From Pseudomonadota bacterium (GTDB lineage Bacteria; Desulfobacterota; Desulfovibrionia; Desulfovibrionales; Desulfovibrionaceae), in assembly GCA_023399375.1 (NCBI GenBank), contig JAEWPX010000073.1, positions 1-64,000 of the forward strand: DNA of 64,000 nucleotides, in the 5' to 3' direction. The position numbers were made by a program, and so were the translations under genes. This document shows, piece by piece, positions 46,880 through 55,660 of this stretch; positions within the stretch are counted from its first letter, which is position 1, and each line of letters starts with the position of its first letter. The notes beneath the pieces were generated by a model. The model saw nothing but the letters and a program-made list of their open reading frames with translations. It was not told where the DNA came from and searched no databases.

Positions 46880-47007
46880 CCGCAACCCCTGCAAGAAACG
46901 ACGGCCAGGGCGGGGACGCGCCATGCTTGGCGTCCTCTTATGGCTTGGGCGCTCTATGATGCAGGGTGCGAGCGAAACCCGGGCAGACCCCACAAAGGCG
47001 AAATGGC

Positions 47008-48141
47008 ATGGAAAAAGCAAAAGTATATTTCACGGATTTCCGCACCAAGGCTTTCGGCGACGGTCTGCCGACAAAGCTCAAGAAAATGCTCAAGAAGGCC
47101 GGAATCGGCCAGATCGACATGAAGGGCCGGTTCGTGGCCATCAAACTGCATTTCGGCGAGCTCGGGAACATCAGCTACCTGCGCCCCAACTACGCCAGGG
47201 CCGTGGTGGACGTCGTCAAGGCGCTCGGCGGCAAGCCTTTCCTGACGGACTGCAACACCATGTATCCGGGCAGCCGCAAAAACGCCCTGGAGCATCTGGA
47301 ATGCGCCTGGGAAAACGGCTTCACGCCGTTGACCGTCGGCTGCCCGATCCTGATCGGCGACGGCCTCAAGGGCACCGACGACATCGTGGTCCCCGTCAAT
47401 GGCGGCGAATACGTACAGGAGGCCAAGATCGGGCGCGCCGTCATGGATGCGGACGTGTTCATCAGCCTCACCCACTTCAAGGGACACGAAGCGACCGGGT
47501 TCGGCGGCACGATCAAGAACATCGGCATGGGCTGCGGTTCCCGCCGGGGCAAGGCGGAGCAGCACAGCGACAGCAAGGCGACGATCAACGAAGCCCTGTG
47601 CAAGGGATGTCGTGCCTGCCTCAAGGAATGCGCCAACAACGCCCTGGAATTCAACAAGGAAACCAAGAAGACACACGTCAACCTGGACAACTGCGTCGGC
47701 TGCGGACGCTGCCTCGGCGCGTGCAACTTCGACGCGATTTCCTTCGGCTACGACGCCGCGGTCGCCTCCCTGAACCGCCGCATGGCGGAATACGCCAAGG
47801 CCGTTCTCGACGGCCGACCGCACTTCCACATCTCGCTGATCGTGGACGTCTCCCCCAACTGCGACTGCCACGGCGAAAACGACGCGCCCATCCTGCCCGA
47901 CATCGGCATGTTCGCGTCCTTCGACCCGCTTGCGCTGGATCAGGCCTGCGTGGACGCCTGCCTCAAGGCCACGCCGCTGCCGGGCAGCCAGCTCAGCGAC
48001 AACATGGCCAAGCCGGGTTTCGTGGACCACCACGACCACTTCACCAACTCCAGGCCCGAGTCCGAATGGCGCACCTGCCTGGACCACGCCGCGAAAATCG
48101 GCCTGGGCACCCGGGAATACGAGGTGATCGTGGTCAAATAG
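47008..48141 (+). CDS. DUF362 domain protein with two 4Fe-4S clusters
   Basis: This 377-residue protein has an N-terminal DUF362 domain (KLHFGELGNISYLRPNY; THFKGHEATGFGGT) and, at about residues 197-245, two ferredoxin motifs: CKGCRACLKEC and CVGCGRCLGAC, each of the CxxCxxCxxxC type. This family is abundant in anaerobes and probably handles electrons, but its reaction is unknown. The second methionine at 47008 was chosen over 46966. A strong terminator follows at 48198-48248. Confidence 0.88.
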   Translation: MEKAKVYFTDFRTKAFGDGLPTKLKKMLKKAGIGQIDMKGRFVAIKLHFGELGNISYLRPNYARAVVDVVKALGGKPFLTDCNTMYPGSRKNALEHLECAWENGFTPLTVGCPILIGDGLKGTDDIVVPVNGGEYVQEAKIGRAVMDADVFISLTHFKGHEATGFGGTIKNIGMGCGSRRGKAEQHSDSKATINEALCKGCRACLKECANNALEFNKETKKTHVNLDNCVGCGRCLGACNFDAISFGYDAAVASLNRRMAEYAKAVLDGRPHFHISLIVDVSPNCDCHGENDAPILPDIGMFASFDPLALDQACVDACLKATPLPGSQLSDNMAKPGFVDHHDHFTNSRPESEWRTCLDHAAKIGLGTREYEVIVVK

Positions 48142-48197
48142 GCCTCCCGGGCGCAACCGGCCCCACGCCGGCGGCCAGCCAAGGACGCCCAACGCAT

Positions 48198-48248
48198 CGC
48201 GGGCCTTTTCCCCCGTTTCCCCCGGGAGAAAAGGCCCGCGCTTTTTTC
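48198..48248 (+). terminator. Rho-independent terminator of DUF362 gene
   Basis: CGCGGGCCTTTT (48198-48209) pairs with AAAAGGCCCGCG (48229-48240) and is followed by CTTTTTTC. It lies 56 bp after the DUF362 stop, and the plus-strand T-run sets its direction. Confidence 0.9.
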
Positions 48249-48314
48249 ATGCCGCTGCGCCCTCACATGCGCTCTTCCCTCCCCTGCCTTCGATAAACGG
48301 GCGCGGCATGGAAG

Positions 48315-48980
48315 TCATCCGCCGAGCAGGGCGCCCGGATCCGTACGGACACTGCGCACCACTGGCGCGACCTGGTTCGTGGCCAGGGCGCACAGCCATC
48401 CCGGGGCCAATGCAGGACGAAAGATCCTCCAGACTTCCCCTCCAAGGCGAATGGCCTCCCCCCGGGCGTCGATGCGCCCCGGATCCAGGGTCATTCCCCG
48501 TCCGTCGGCCTTGAGCGCCGCCTCCTTGCCCGTCCATAATTCAAGGGCCCGCCTGGATTGATCCCCGGCCGACCGGATATCGTCCATTTCTTCAGGACCG
48601 AAAGCCGCATCCAGCGACTCGACAGGGAGGGGAGCCAAGACCTCCACGTCCACGCCCACCCGACCGGACAAGCTGACCGCTGCCGCGACAAGTCCGCCGG
48701 AGTGGCTCACGCTGCAATCCGCGGCGCAGCCCGACAGGGAGGGGCGGCCAAACCGGTCCACGCGCCACCCCGCCAGATCGATGGGGGCCACGCCCAGGGT
48801 TTCCAGGGCCAGCCGGACAAGCAACCGTCCCAGGACTCGTGCTTGGCGATCCATCGGATTGCGCCAGCGCATTATTTCCCGGCCCATGCAAGGGGGCAAT
48901 TGGTTAAGCGCGGCGGCCATGTACCCGTCCGGCCACAGCTCCCGGGCCTCCGCACAGACCAGAATCACCCTGCCGGACAT
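48315..48980 (-). CDS. Sfp-type 4'-phosphopantetheinyl transferase
   Basis: This 221-residue enzyme moves phosphopantetheine from CoA to the serine of carrier domains. The Mg-binding motif GVDVEVL contains Asp111 and Glu113, and WTGKEAALKADG (149-160) provides Lys152, Glu153 and Lys157. Its natural client is the thiolation domain of the neighbouring synthetase (49141-53091), encoded 160 bp upstream in the same direction. No strong ribosome binding site is seen before ATG 48980, so the exact start is moderately certain. Confidence 0.9.
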   Translation of the reverse strand: MSGRVILVCAEARELWPDGYMAAALNQLPPCMGREIMRWRNPMDRQARVLGRLLVRLALETLGVAPIDLAGWRVDRFGRPSLSGCAADCSVSHSGGLVAAAVSLSGRVGVDVEVLAPLPVESLDAAFGPEEMDDIRSAGDQSRRALELWTGKEAALKADGRGMTLDPGRIDARGEAIRLGGEVWRIFRPALAPGWLCALATNQVAPVVRSVRTDPGALLGG

Positions 48981-49140
48981 GGATCAAACGGGGTCAAACG
49001 GTTCGCCATGCGTTTCCAATGCCGCCAGCCATCGAGGGGAGGAGCACACGTCAGCGCCTGCGCGCCTTCGTGCAACAAAAAGGCATTCCAAACAAATCCA
49101 ACGTCTGCCCTTTTGTGCGGTGCAGACTTGAGGCGGCCGT

Positions 49141-52100
49141 TCAACCGACACGCCTCGCCGGCGCTCCCTGCCATTTGGTGCCCTGCGGCAGGGTCTCGCC
49201 CTTCATCAACAGGGAAAGATCCCCCAGGGACACATTGTCCTCAAGGCAAGTGTCGTAGAGCACCGTGGCTTTCATGCCCACGGTGCAGCGCTTTCCTATG
49301 GTCACCTTGCCCACTTTCATGACCCGGTCCTCGAACAGGTGGGTCTGCAGGTTGGCGTCCTCGTTCAAGGCCGCCTCCTCACCGATCTCCACGAGATCGA
49401 ATTCCGTAAACCAGGTGGAATCGATGTAGCAGCGCGGCCCCACTCGCATGCCAAGCATACGCAAGGGCCAGCGGATGAAAGGCGTTCCCCGTAAAAGTTC
49501 GAGCAAAAACAGCGTCCCGAAATTCTCGTATACCCCTGTCACCAACTCCGTGCGCCAGACGAAGCCGCACCAGAGCGGATGGTTGCTTTCGCGGTAACGG
49601 CCGACCACAAGCCATTTGAGCCCGGCCACCAGCAGCAGCGCCGCCACTCCCGCAGCCAGATACAGAAACGGAAGCGACGCGATCTGGAGCCACAAGGGCA
49701 GCCAGTCCTGGTACATGTCCACCACGTTCATGATCATGGTGGCCAGCAGCACGAAAAGCGTCAGCGGCAGGGTGACGCGAAAGAACTCGATGACATAGCG
49801 CAACAGCACCAGATGCCCAGGCGGGGCATAGGTTTGCTTTTCCGAAAAGCGTTCGGCCTCCTGCCGCCTTGGCAAATGGATGGCCGGGGAGCCGAACCAG
49901 GAGGTTCCCGTGGGCACGGGATTGGCGACCGGCGTGGTGGACAGGCAGCCGATCAAGGCCCCGTCGCCAAGGACCATGCCTCCGGGCACCAGGGCGCTGT
50001 TGCCAACGAACGTCCTGTCGCCCACGTGCACGTATCCGATGCTGATGGAACCGCCGCGCACGCTGGGCGCGCCGACCATGACGTCGTCGGCCAGGAAACA
50101 GGCCTTGCCGGCCACGAGGAATTCGGGGTTCACGTGGCGCACCGTGGAGATCTCCGACCCCTTGCCCAGGCGCGCCCCCAGGACCCAAAACCAAGGCTTG
50201 AGGTACAGCGTGGAATAGAGCGTGCCCAAGATCTCCAGGCTCACCTGCATAAGCTGCGTGAGAAACCACTTGCGCCAGTAGAACCAGCTGCGCAACGGAT
50301 AGCGCCCTTCCTTGATACGGGGAAGAAACAACCATTTGAAAAAGGCTATCTCGAAACATATCAGCATGATGAAGGAGATGCCGACCACGGGAGCGTAGAG
50401 CGTCCACCAGTAATACTGATCAATGTTGTCGAGGATCTCCATGAACATCAAACCCGGGAAAATCGCGCCTTCCACGAGCAAGGGAAACAGAAACACTCCC
50501 AGAACGAAAAACACCCCATAGCCGAAGGACCAGGTCCTGGGGGCGGGGACATCCTCGAAAGCGCCCGTCGGCACGGCCGGAGTGCCGCTATACAAGTTCC
50601 CGGAAGGGATGACTCCGCCTTCCGGCAGCATGGACAGGTCCGCCAAACCGGAATGGTCCTGCATGACGGTGTTGGGGCCGAGCACCGAGCGGTTGCCCAC
50701 GAAGCAGTTCCTGCCGATGGTCACGGGAGCCAGGTGCAGTTGGCCGTCCTCCACCCAGGATCCGTCCACGCTGCTGTCGTAGCCGATGCTCGTGCCGTCG
50801 CCCACGGTGAGGAGGTCGAAGGTCATCAGCCCCGCGGTGCCGAAAAAGACATCCTTGCCCACACGTGCTCCGAGCAGGCGGTAATACAGGCAGATCAGGG
50901 GCGAGCCCGCGAGATATTTCACGGCCACGGCCCGGGACAGCTGGCGAACGAACCAAAACCGAAAATAGTACCAGCCCCACAGCGGATGCCGGCCGGCCTT
51001 GATGCGCCCGAGAAGCAGCCATTTGGCCAGCGCCACCAGGGCCAGCAGCAGGGGATACGACACGGCGTAGACCAACAGGCCGGCAGCCAGGGACGGGCCC
51101 AGTTCCCAGTGGTCCAAGAGCAGATACGCCGAGGTGAAAAACGGTCCCAGCCACTGCCAGGCATAGACCCCGGCCAGCAGCAACACGGCCAGGAACTGGC
51201 CGCAAGCGCAGGCGAAGTGGCGCGAGGGGGGGATTTCCCTGAAGACTTGGCCCGTGGCCGGTTTCGGCGTCGTTGTGCCCTGGTCGCCGGTGGCGGCCAG
51301 GGATTCTATGGTCGGGTGCTGGTAGACGTCGCCGACGGAGACGCCGGCAAACCCGGGCACATGGCGCAGCTTGGAAACCATGACCGCCGCAAACAGCGAA
51401 TGCCCGCCCAGGTCCAGGAAGAAGTCATCCGTAACCGAAAGGCCCTTGCGTTTGAACACTTCCTCCCACACCCCGGCCACGTCGCGCTCGGCTTGATTGC
51501 GCGGGGCGGTCACCTGGCGGTCCCGATCCTCGAAAGGGTCCACCGGGGCAGGCAGGGCCTTGCGGTTGACCTTGCCGCTGGTCAGCAGGGGCAGCGCGGC
51601 GATCACGTCCAGGGTCGCGGGCATCATGTAGGGCGGCAGGCGCCTGGCCACCGTCTCCCGCATGAAGCCCAGGTTCAGGCGCGTGCCCTGACGGGCCACC
51701 ACGTAAGCGGCCAGCTGCCCTGTTTCCCGCCACATGGTCACCGCGGCGCACTGCACTCCCGGGCACTGCATGAGCACGGCCTCGATCTCGGAAAGCTCGA
51801 TACGGTAGCCCCGGACCTTGACCTGGTCGTCGGCCCGGCCGAGGTAGTCGATATCCCCGTCCTCGGTGAAGCGGGCCAGGTCCCCGGTGCGGTACAGGCG
51901 CACCGGTTCGCCGGTGACCCGCTCCGTCGTGATGAAGCGGTCCCGCGTGAGGTCGTCGCGGTTCAAGTATCCCCTGGCCACGCCCGGGCCGCCGATATAG
52001 AGCTCTCCTTCGGCTCCCGGGGGCACGGGGTCGAGCTTTTCGTCCAGGATGTAGCAGCGGTAGTTGGGCAGGGCCTGGCCGATCGTCACCGGCCGGTTGG

Positions 52101-53091
52101 GAACGAGTATGCCGTAGGTGGCCGCCACGGTGGTTTCCGTCGGGCCGTAGGAATTGAATATGGTCCGGGTGGGTCGGTGCCAGCGTGCGGCAAGGTCCTT
52201 GGGGCAGGCCTCGCCGCCCACGATGAGGATGCGCATGGTGTCGATGTCGCCCTCGATCATGGAAAGAAGCGTGGGCACGCAGGACAGCACGGTCACTCCC
52301 CGCTGGCTCAAGGCTTGGCCCAGCATGGGCCCGGTGCGCATGATCTCCTTCGTGCCGGCCACCAGGGTGGCCCCGTGCAGGAACGCCATCCAGATTTCTT
52401 CCAAGGAGGCGTCGAAGGCCGTGGAAGCGCATTGAAAAACGCGGTCCTCGGCATTGATGCCGTAGACCTTGGCCTCGGAGCGCACCAGGCTGCAGATGTT
52501 GCGGTGCTCGATCAGGCAGCCCTTGGGCCGGCCGGTGGTGCCCGAGGTGTAGATCACGTAGCACAGGCTCTGCCGGCCAAGCCCTGTCTGCCCCCGGCTC
52601 AGGGGCGTGTCCGGTTGTCCCGCCAGCCCAGGGCCGTCGCGGTCAGCCAAAAAGACCGGGGTGTCGCCGACCTCCTGGCCCAAGGCTTCAAGCAGCGCCG
52701 CATCGGTTATGCACAACCTGGCGGCGCAATCCTCCAGAATGAATCCGACCCGGTCCGGAGGATAGGCCGGGTCCAGGGGCACATACGCAGCACCGGCCTT
52801 GAGCACGCCCAACATCGCAACGTAAACGAATTCGGTCTTCGGCAACAGCAGGGCCACCCTGTCTTCATGCCCGACGCCGATACCTCGCAAATAATGCGCC
52901 AGCTTGTTGGCTCTGCTATTTAGCTCTTGGTACGTTATTTTTACAAAACCGCTCTCCACAGCTGTCTTGCCGGAAAAATTCTTGACGGAAACTTCGAAAA
53001 TTTCATGAAGAAGTTCGTCTCGATCCAAATCGGCATCATATGGCAACCCATTGAATTGTTGCAACAACTCTTCCTTTTGGACATCTAGCAT
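49141..53091 (-). CDS. Pls/PosA-type NRPS-like synthetase with membrane LbH domains
   Basis: This 1316-residue enzyme has an adenylation domain (about 25-515) with YTSGTTGRPKG at 181-191, substrate-binding Asp227 in FDAS, SYGPTET at 314-320, YRTGDL at 400-405 and the catalytic Lys507 in SGKVNRK. A thiolation domain follows with Ser565 in GGHSL. No condensation or thioesterase domain exists; instead residues about 600-1316 form hydrophobic segments alternating with left-handed beta-helix hexapeptide repeats, the layout of epsilon-poly-lysine synthetase (Pls) relatives. It probably couples or polymerises an activated amino acid at the membrane. AAGGGGC precedes the ATG. Confidence 0.88.
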   Translation of the reverse strand: MLDVQKEELLQQFNGLPYDADLDRDELLHEIFEVSVKNFSGKTAVESGFVKITYQELNSRANKLAHYLRGIGVGHEDRVALLLPKTEFVYVAMLGVLKAGAAYVPLDPAYPPDRVGFILEDCAARLCITDAALLEALGQEVGDTPVFLADRDGPGLAGQPDTPLSRGQTGLGRQSLCYVIYTSGTTGRPKGCLIEHRNICSLVRSEAKVYGINAEDRVFQCASTAFDASLEEIWMAFLHGATLVAGTKEIMRTGPMLGQALSQRGVTVLSCVPTLLSMIEGDIDTMRILIVGGEACPKDLAARWHRPTRTIFNSYGPTETTVAATYGILVPNRPVTIGQALPNYRCYILDEKLDPVPPGAEGELYIGGPGVARGYLNRDDLTRDRFITTERVTGEPVRLYRTGDLARFTEDGDIDYLGRADDQVKVRGYRIELSEIEAVLMQCPGVQCAAVTMWRETGQLAAYVVARQGTRLNLGFMRETVARRLPPYMMPATLDVIAALPLLTSGKVNRKALPAPVDPFEDRDRQVTAPRNQAERDVAGVWEEVFKRKGLSVTDDFFLDLGGHSLFAAVMVSKLRHVPGFAGVSVGDVYQHPTIESLAATGDQGTTTPKPATGQVFREIPPSRHFACACGQFLAVLLLAGVYAWQWLGPFFTSAYLLLDHWELGPSLAAGLLVYAVSYPLLLALVALAKWLLLGRIKAGRHPLWGWYYFRFWFVRQLSRAVAVKYLAGSPLICLYYRLLGARVGKDVFFGTAGLMTFDLLTVGDGTSIGYDSSVDGSWVEDGQLHLAPVTIGRNCFVGNRSVLGPNTVMQDHSGLADLSMLPEGGVIPSGNLYSGTPAVPTGAFEDVPAPRTWSFGYGVFFVLGVFLFPLLVEGAIFPGLMFMEILDNIDQYYWWTLYAPVVGISFIMLICFEIAFFKWLFLPRIKEGRYPLRSWFYWRKWFLTQLMQVSLEILGTLYSTLYLKPWFWVLGARLGKGSEISTVRHVNPEFLVAGKACFLADDVMVGAPSVRGGSISIGYVHVGDRTFVGNSALVPGGMVLGDGALIGCLSTTPVANPVPTGTSWFGSPAIHLPRRQEAERFSEKQTYAPPGHLVLLRYVIEFFRVTLPLTLFVLLATMIMNVVDMYQDWLPLWLQIASLPFLYLAAGVAALLLVAGLKWLVVGRYRESNHPLWCGFVWRTELVTGVYENFGTLFLLELLRGTPFIRWPLRMLGMRVGPRCYIDSTWFTEFDLVEIGEEAALNEDANLQTHLFEDRVMKVGKVTIGKRCTVGMKATVLYDTCLEDNVSLGDLSLLMKGETLPQGTKWQGAPARRVG

Positions 53092-53424
53092 TTACAATGC
53101 CCCTTTTGTTCACGGCAACTCTAAAATCTATACTCGGCAACATACGACGCACCAGTCATATCCGGCAGAGCTACCCATCATTGGCATGCGTATATATTTT
53201 CTACACATTAAAAACTGAAGCTATGTAGATATCGATATTTTTTAACCGAACCAAAGTATCGCCCGATGCCTAAGCCGTGTCTACAGCCCCTTGGTCTTAT
53301 CGGTCAGACATTTGCGAGTGACACGCATCGCATGAAAACAATGCATTCAAAATAGTCAAATGTCCAATGCAAAATAGCATGCACTATGTAATCCTCCCCT
53401 TTTTAGGGTGTCTGAAAAATAGGG
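53092..53424. other. AT-rich intergenic region upstream of synthetase
   Basis: About 330 bp with clearly lower GC than the rest of the window. It should hold the synthetase promoter on the minus strand, but no convincing -35/-10 pair stands out. No gene is visible. It borders insertion-sequence debris and may be acquired DNA. Confidence 0.5.
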
Positions 53425-53540
53425 CTATGCAGCCGTTCTCGGCTTCTGTTTCGGGGTGATGCCGCCGATGCCCATGTTGGGCCGCTCGTTGTTGCAAGTC
53501 CAGAGCCACTTGTTGGCGTAGCTCCTGACTCCTTCGATAT
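53425..53540 (-). pseudogene. C-terminal fragment of IS3-family transposase (OrfB)
   Basis: In one minus-strand frame this piece encodes SYANKWLWTCNNERPN followed by MGIGGITPKQK and a stop (TAG at 53425-53427). This is the typical end of IS3/IS150-group integrase-like transposases. The rest of the gene is absent; the frame meets an IS5-like fragment directly at about 53540. Confidence 0.75.
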
Positions 53541-53845
53541 TTTAAAACAGGTGCTGCCCAAGCACGCCGCAACGCACGGTGCGGTTACGATCCTCGGGCA
53601 GTACGTCGAGAACCTTGATCGGACGACGTGCGGAAGAAACGACGCTGGCATCGACAATGGCCCCTTCGCGGACCAGAAATCCCCGACGTTCCAACTGATG
53701 GTTGAGTTTATCCAGCAGGCGCTTGAGGATATTGCGCTCCACCAGGCTCTGGCGGAAACGGCAGATCGTGGTGGCGTCCGGAACCTCGTCGTGGTCCAGG
53801 GAAAGGCCCGTGAACCGGACAAAGGACAGGCGATCACACAAGGCC
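53541..53845 (-). pseudogene. IS5-family transposase fragment
   Basis: The open frame ending at 53542 carries DRLSFVRFTGLSLDHDEVPD, then TTICRFRQSLVE and LVREGAIVDASVV, the N-terminal and catalytic-DD region of IS5-group DDE transposases. About 20-30 residues at the true N-terminus and the whole C-terminal half are missing. It joins an IS3 OrfB end, so the locus is a composite scar, not a working element. Confidence 0.75.
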
Positions 53846-53879
53846 CCAACGGGGAGCGTTGGCGCCGGTGCTTTTTTCA

Positions 53880-53916
53880 AAAGAAAAAGGGGTCACCGAT
53901 TTCTCGGTAACCCCTT
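53880..53916 (-). terminator. Intrinsic terminator of the tRNA-like remnant
   Basis: On the minus strand AAGGGGTTACCG, loop AGAAAT, CGGTGACCCCTT is followed by TTTCTTTTG. It begins 11 bp after the CCA end of the tRNA-like fragment, exactly where a tRNA gene's terminator would be. Confidence 0.7.
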
Positions 53917-53927
53917 GGCATGCTTCG

Positions 53928-53978
53928 TGGTGGAGCTGGAGGGAATCAAACCAACGACCTCTCGAATGCCATGCCAAC
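53928..53978 (-). pseudogene. 3' fragment of a tRNA or tmRNA gene
   Basis: Read on the minus strand: GGCATGGCATTCGAGAGGTC, then a TTTGATT T-loop-like segment and CCAGCTCCACCA. This is the anticodon-arm-to-CCA part of an Ala-type tRNA, or the 3' end of a tmRNA. T-stem pairing is broken and no 5' half is found upstream. A 3' end of this kind is the usual attachment site of integrated islands, so it may be an att remnant. Confidence 0.45.
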
Positions 53979-53994
53979 AGGAGAGCACAACATA

Positions 53995-54396
53995 TTAACA
54001 TACTGTATTTTTTATAAAATCATGGGAGCCGCATTGCTTTTGTTGGCTCCTGCCAACGGTCATTGTGGCATGACAGCCAACGCGGCTCTCAAGGTGGCGA
54101 GCATAGAACACATCGCCAACACGTTCAATGTGATCGCGTAGCTGGACGTGGCTCAGTGGCTGAACACTGAGAGTGTCAATACTATAGGGCAGATCAAGTC
54201 CATCAATATCATCGAGAATCCGGTTCTTTTGCTTCAGGGATATTTCGTCGCCGTAAAGGGTCAAGTCAATATCTGAACCCGGCTTGTACGTCCCCTTGGC
54301 ACGGGAACCATAAAGCACTACCTTTTCAACCTCGGGGTGCCTTGCGAAAACCGAGTTGATTTTTCCTATTGTTTGCTCACTGAGTCCGAACTGCAT
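53995..54396 (-). CDS. MNT-type minimal nucleotidyltransferase
   Basis: This protein of 133 residues has the catalytic VVLYGSRAKGTYKPGSDIDL segment (about 26-45), the minimal nucleotidyltransferase pattern GSRAKG-x6-SDxD. These are half of HEPN/MNT toxin-antitoxin or HI0074-type pairs. No intact HEPN partner is visible on either side. The normal family fold ends near residue 96; the last 35-odd residues (HLESRVGCHATM onward) look like a reading frame continuing into scar sequence. Confidence 0.72.
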   Translation of the reverse strand: MQFGLSEQTIGKINSVFARHPEVEKVVLYGSRAKGTYKPGSDIDLTLYGDEISLKQKNRILDDIDGLDLPYSIDTLSVQPLSHVQLRDHIERVGDVFYARHLESRVGCHATMTVGRSQQKQCGSHDFIKNTVC

Positions 54397-54726
54397 TACT
54401 CGTTTCCAGATTGCTCGTAGAGGTGGCTAAATCTTTTTGACATCTTCGCAACTGCCAACGTGACTGTGGTTCACTTCTGTCGACCATCAGCCAGGAGCGT
54501 TTATACAGTCTTCGGAACACTTTCGGCACCACTCTGACTCAATAGGCCAGTTGCTGCGCCATTTCCTACTCAGGGTCACCTTCGATGCGGGCGGCGAGAA
54601 ATAGGGCAATTGTTTTGGCAAGCCGTTCGGCTTCCATGCCATCTGGCTACCTGGCCGCCTCGCCCCCTCTACCATACGACTGCGCCACAATTCGCCAGCA
54701 TCAACGGAGCGGTAGCGCCGACGCGA
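54397..54726. other. Degenerate intergenic region, 330 bp
   Basis: No intact gene. A tiny frame ends MSKRFSHLYEQSGNE with its TAA overlapping the MNT start (TAATG), which might be the end of a truncated partner gene; this is speculative. Minus-strand residues between 54487 and 54690 read like a gene tail in alternating frames, consistent with decay. Confidence 0.4.
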
Positions 54727-55635
54727 CTATCGGGTGGCCTTTGACAACCTGGAATCGTTCGCTGCTCGAAGCGTCTCCAAAATTTCTTCACATTTGGCGG
54801 TAACCCGTCGCTTCATGCCCATGGAAAGGGCAAGCGCCTTGACATTGGAATTAATGCGGGAAAGTCGAACGACTTCAGTATTGGCTGCCTCAAAATCATT
54901 GAGCGCTGCTTGCCCACTCTGGAGCGCTCTAAGCGCTTGTCCACTGGCCATGCCTAGCATCCTCGTCATGGCCTCATGCGCAACCTTAAAGCTGTCAGTC
55001 ATTTCTTTTTCCACGACATCCATTCTGACATCCGAAGACTCGGCGATGTGAGGGGCCTGCAAGGCAAGGATATTGGCGACCATGCCGAGGGCGAGCACGC
55101 TCTGCTCGGCGATCTCGCTGCCGTCTGGGGATTGCTTGCTTGACGCGACAGTCTCGCGCATCGCTCGTGCAAACGCCGTGAAATACAAGAAAGCTTCGTT
55201 TGAAGAGAGACGATAGGCCTTCAGATTGGTATTGAGCACAGCCTGTCCGAGCAATTCCCTGTCGACGGTGAGGAATTCCTCCCAGGCTGTCGAAAATTCT
55301 CCCAGGAGTTTCGCCTCTGTCCCTGCGGGCTCCTTCTCTATTACGGAAAGGAGCTCCTTGCGTCTCTGCTCAACCTTTTCCGTTAAGGCCTCCGCCTGGG
55401 CGGCATACTGTTCGGATTCCGCATCCGAACCGGCCACAACTGCATTTCGCTCCGCTTCCACGGAGGCAAGCAGATCGGCGAGCATTTGCGTCACGAGATG
55501 CGATTTCTGCAGCTGGGAAGCGATGACGCCTTTAATATCGTCACTGCCGGTGCGCTGTTCCCATGATTGATAGACAAGGAGAAGGCCAACGAAGACGGCA
55601 AGGGCAAGAACTCCATTACGGCGGATTTGTTTCAC
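54727..55635 (-). CDS. Membrane-anchored four-helix-bundle-like protein downstream of kdpE
   Basis: This 302-residue protein is not recognised exactly. It has one hydrophobic segment (about 8-25) and then an all-helical, periplasm-facing region with 4HB_MCP-like spacing, but no HAMP, kinase or receptor-tip domain. The GTG at 55635 is preceded by AAAAGGGGATC; a longer frame would overlap kdpE. It begins 25 bp after the kdpE stop, so it is the terminal gene of the kdp transcript. A role in potassium or turgor sensing is inferred from location only. Confidence 0.62.
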   Translation of the reverse strand: MKQIRRNGVLALAVFVGLLLVYQSWEQRTGSDDIKGVIASQLQKSHLVTQMLADLLASVEAERNAVVAGSDAESEQYAAQAEALTEKVEQRRKELLSVIEKEPAGTEAKLLGEFSTAWEEFLTVDRELLGQAVLNTNLKAYRLSSNEAFLYFTAFARAMRETVASSKQSPDGSEIAEQSVLALGMVANILALQAPHIAESSDVRMDVVEKEMTDSFKVAHEAMTRMLGMASGQALRALQSGQAALNDFEAANTEVVRLSRINSNVKALALSMGMKRRVTAKCEEILETLRAANDSRLSKATR

Positions 55636-55660
55636 AACGATCCCCTTTTCCTTAACACCT

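Noticed and set aside
49579..52923. 1114-codon plus-strand frame
   Set aside because: It lies opposite the intact synthetase gene, is rich in His, Gln and Arg as expected for the antisense of GC-rich coding DNA, and has no domain.
53425..53880. Intact insertion sequence
   Set aside because: No complete transposase, and no terminal inverted repeats or target duplications could be seen.
53928..54100. Functional tRNA gene
   Set aside because: Only the 3' half is present and the T-stem has mismatches; no acceptor 5' strand or D-arm is found upstream.
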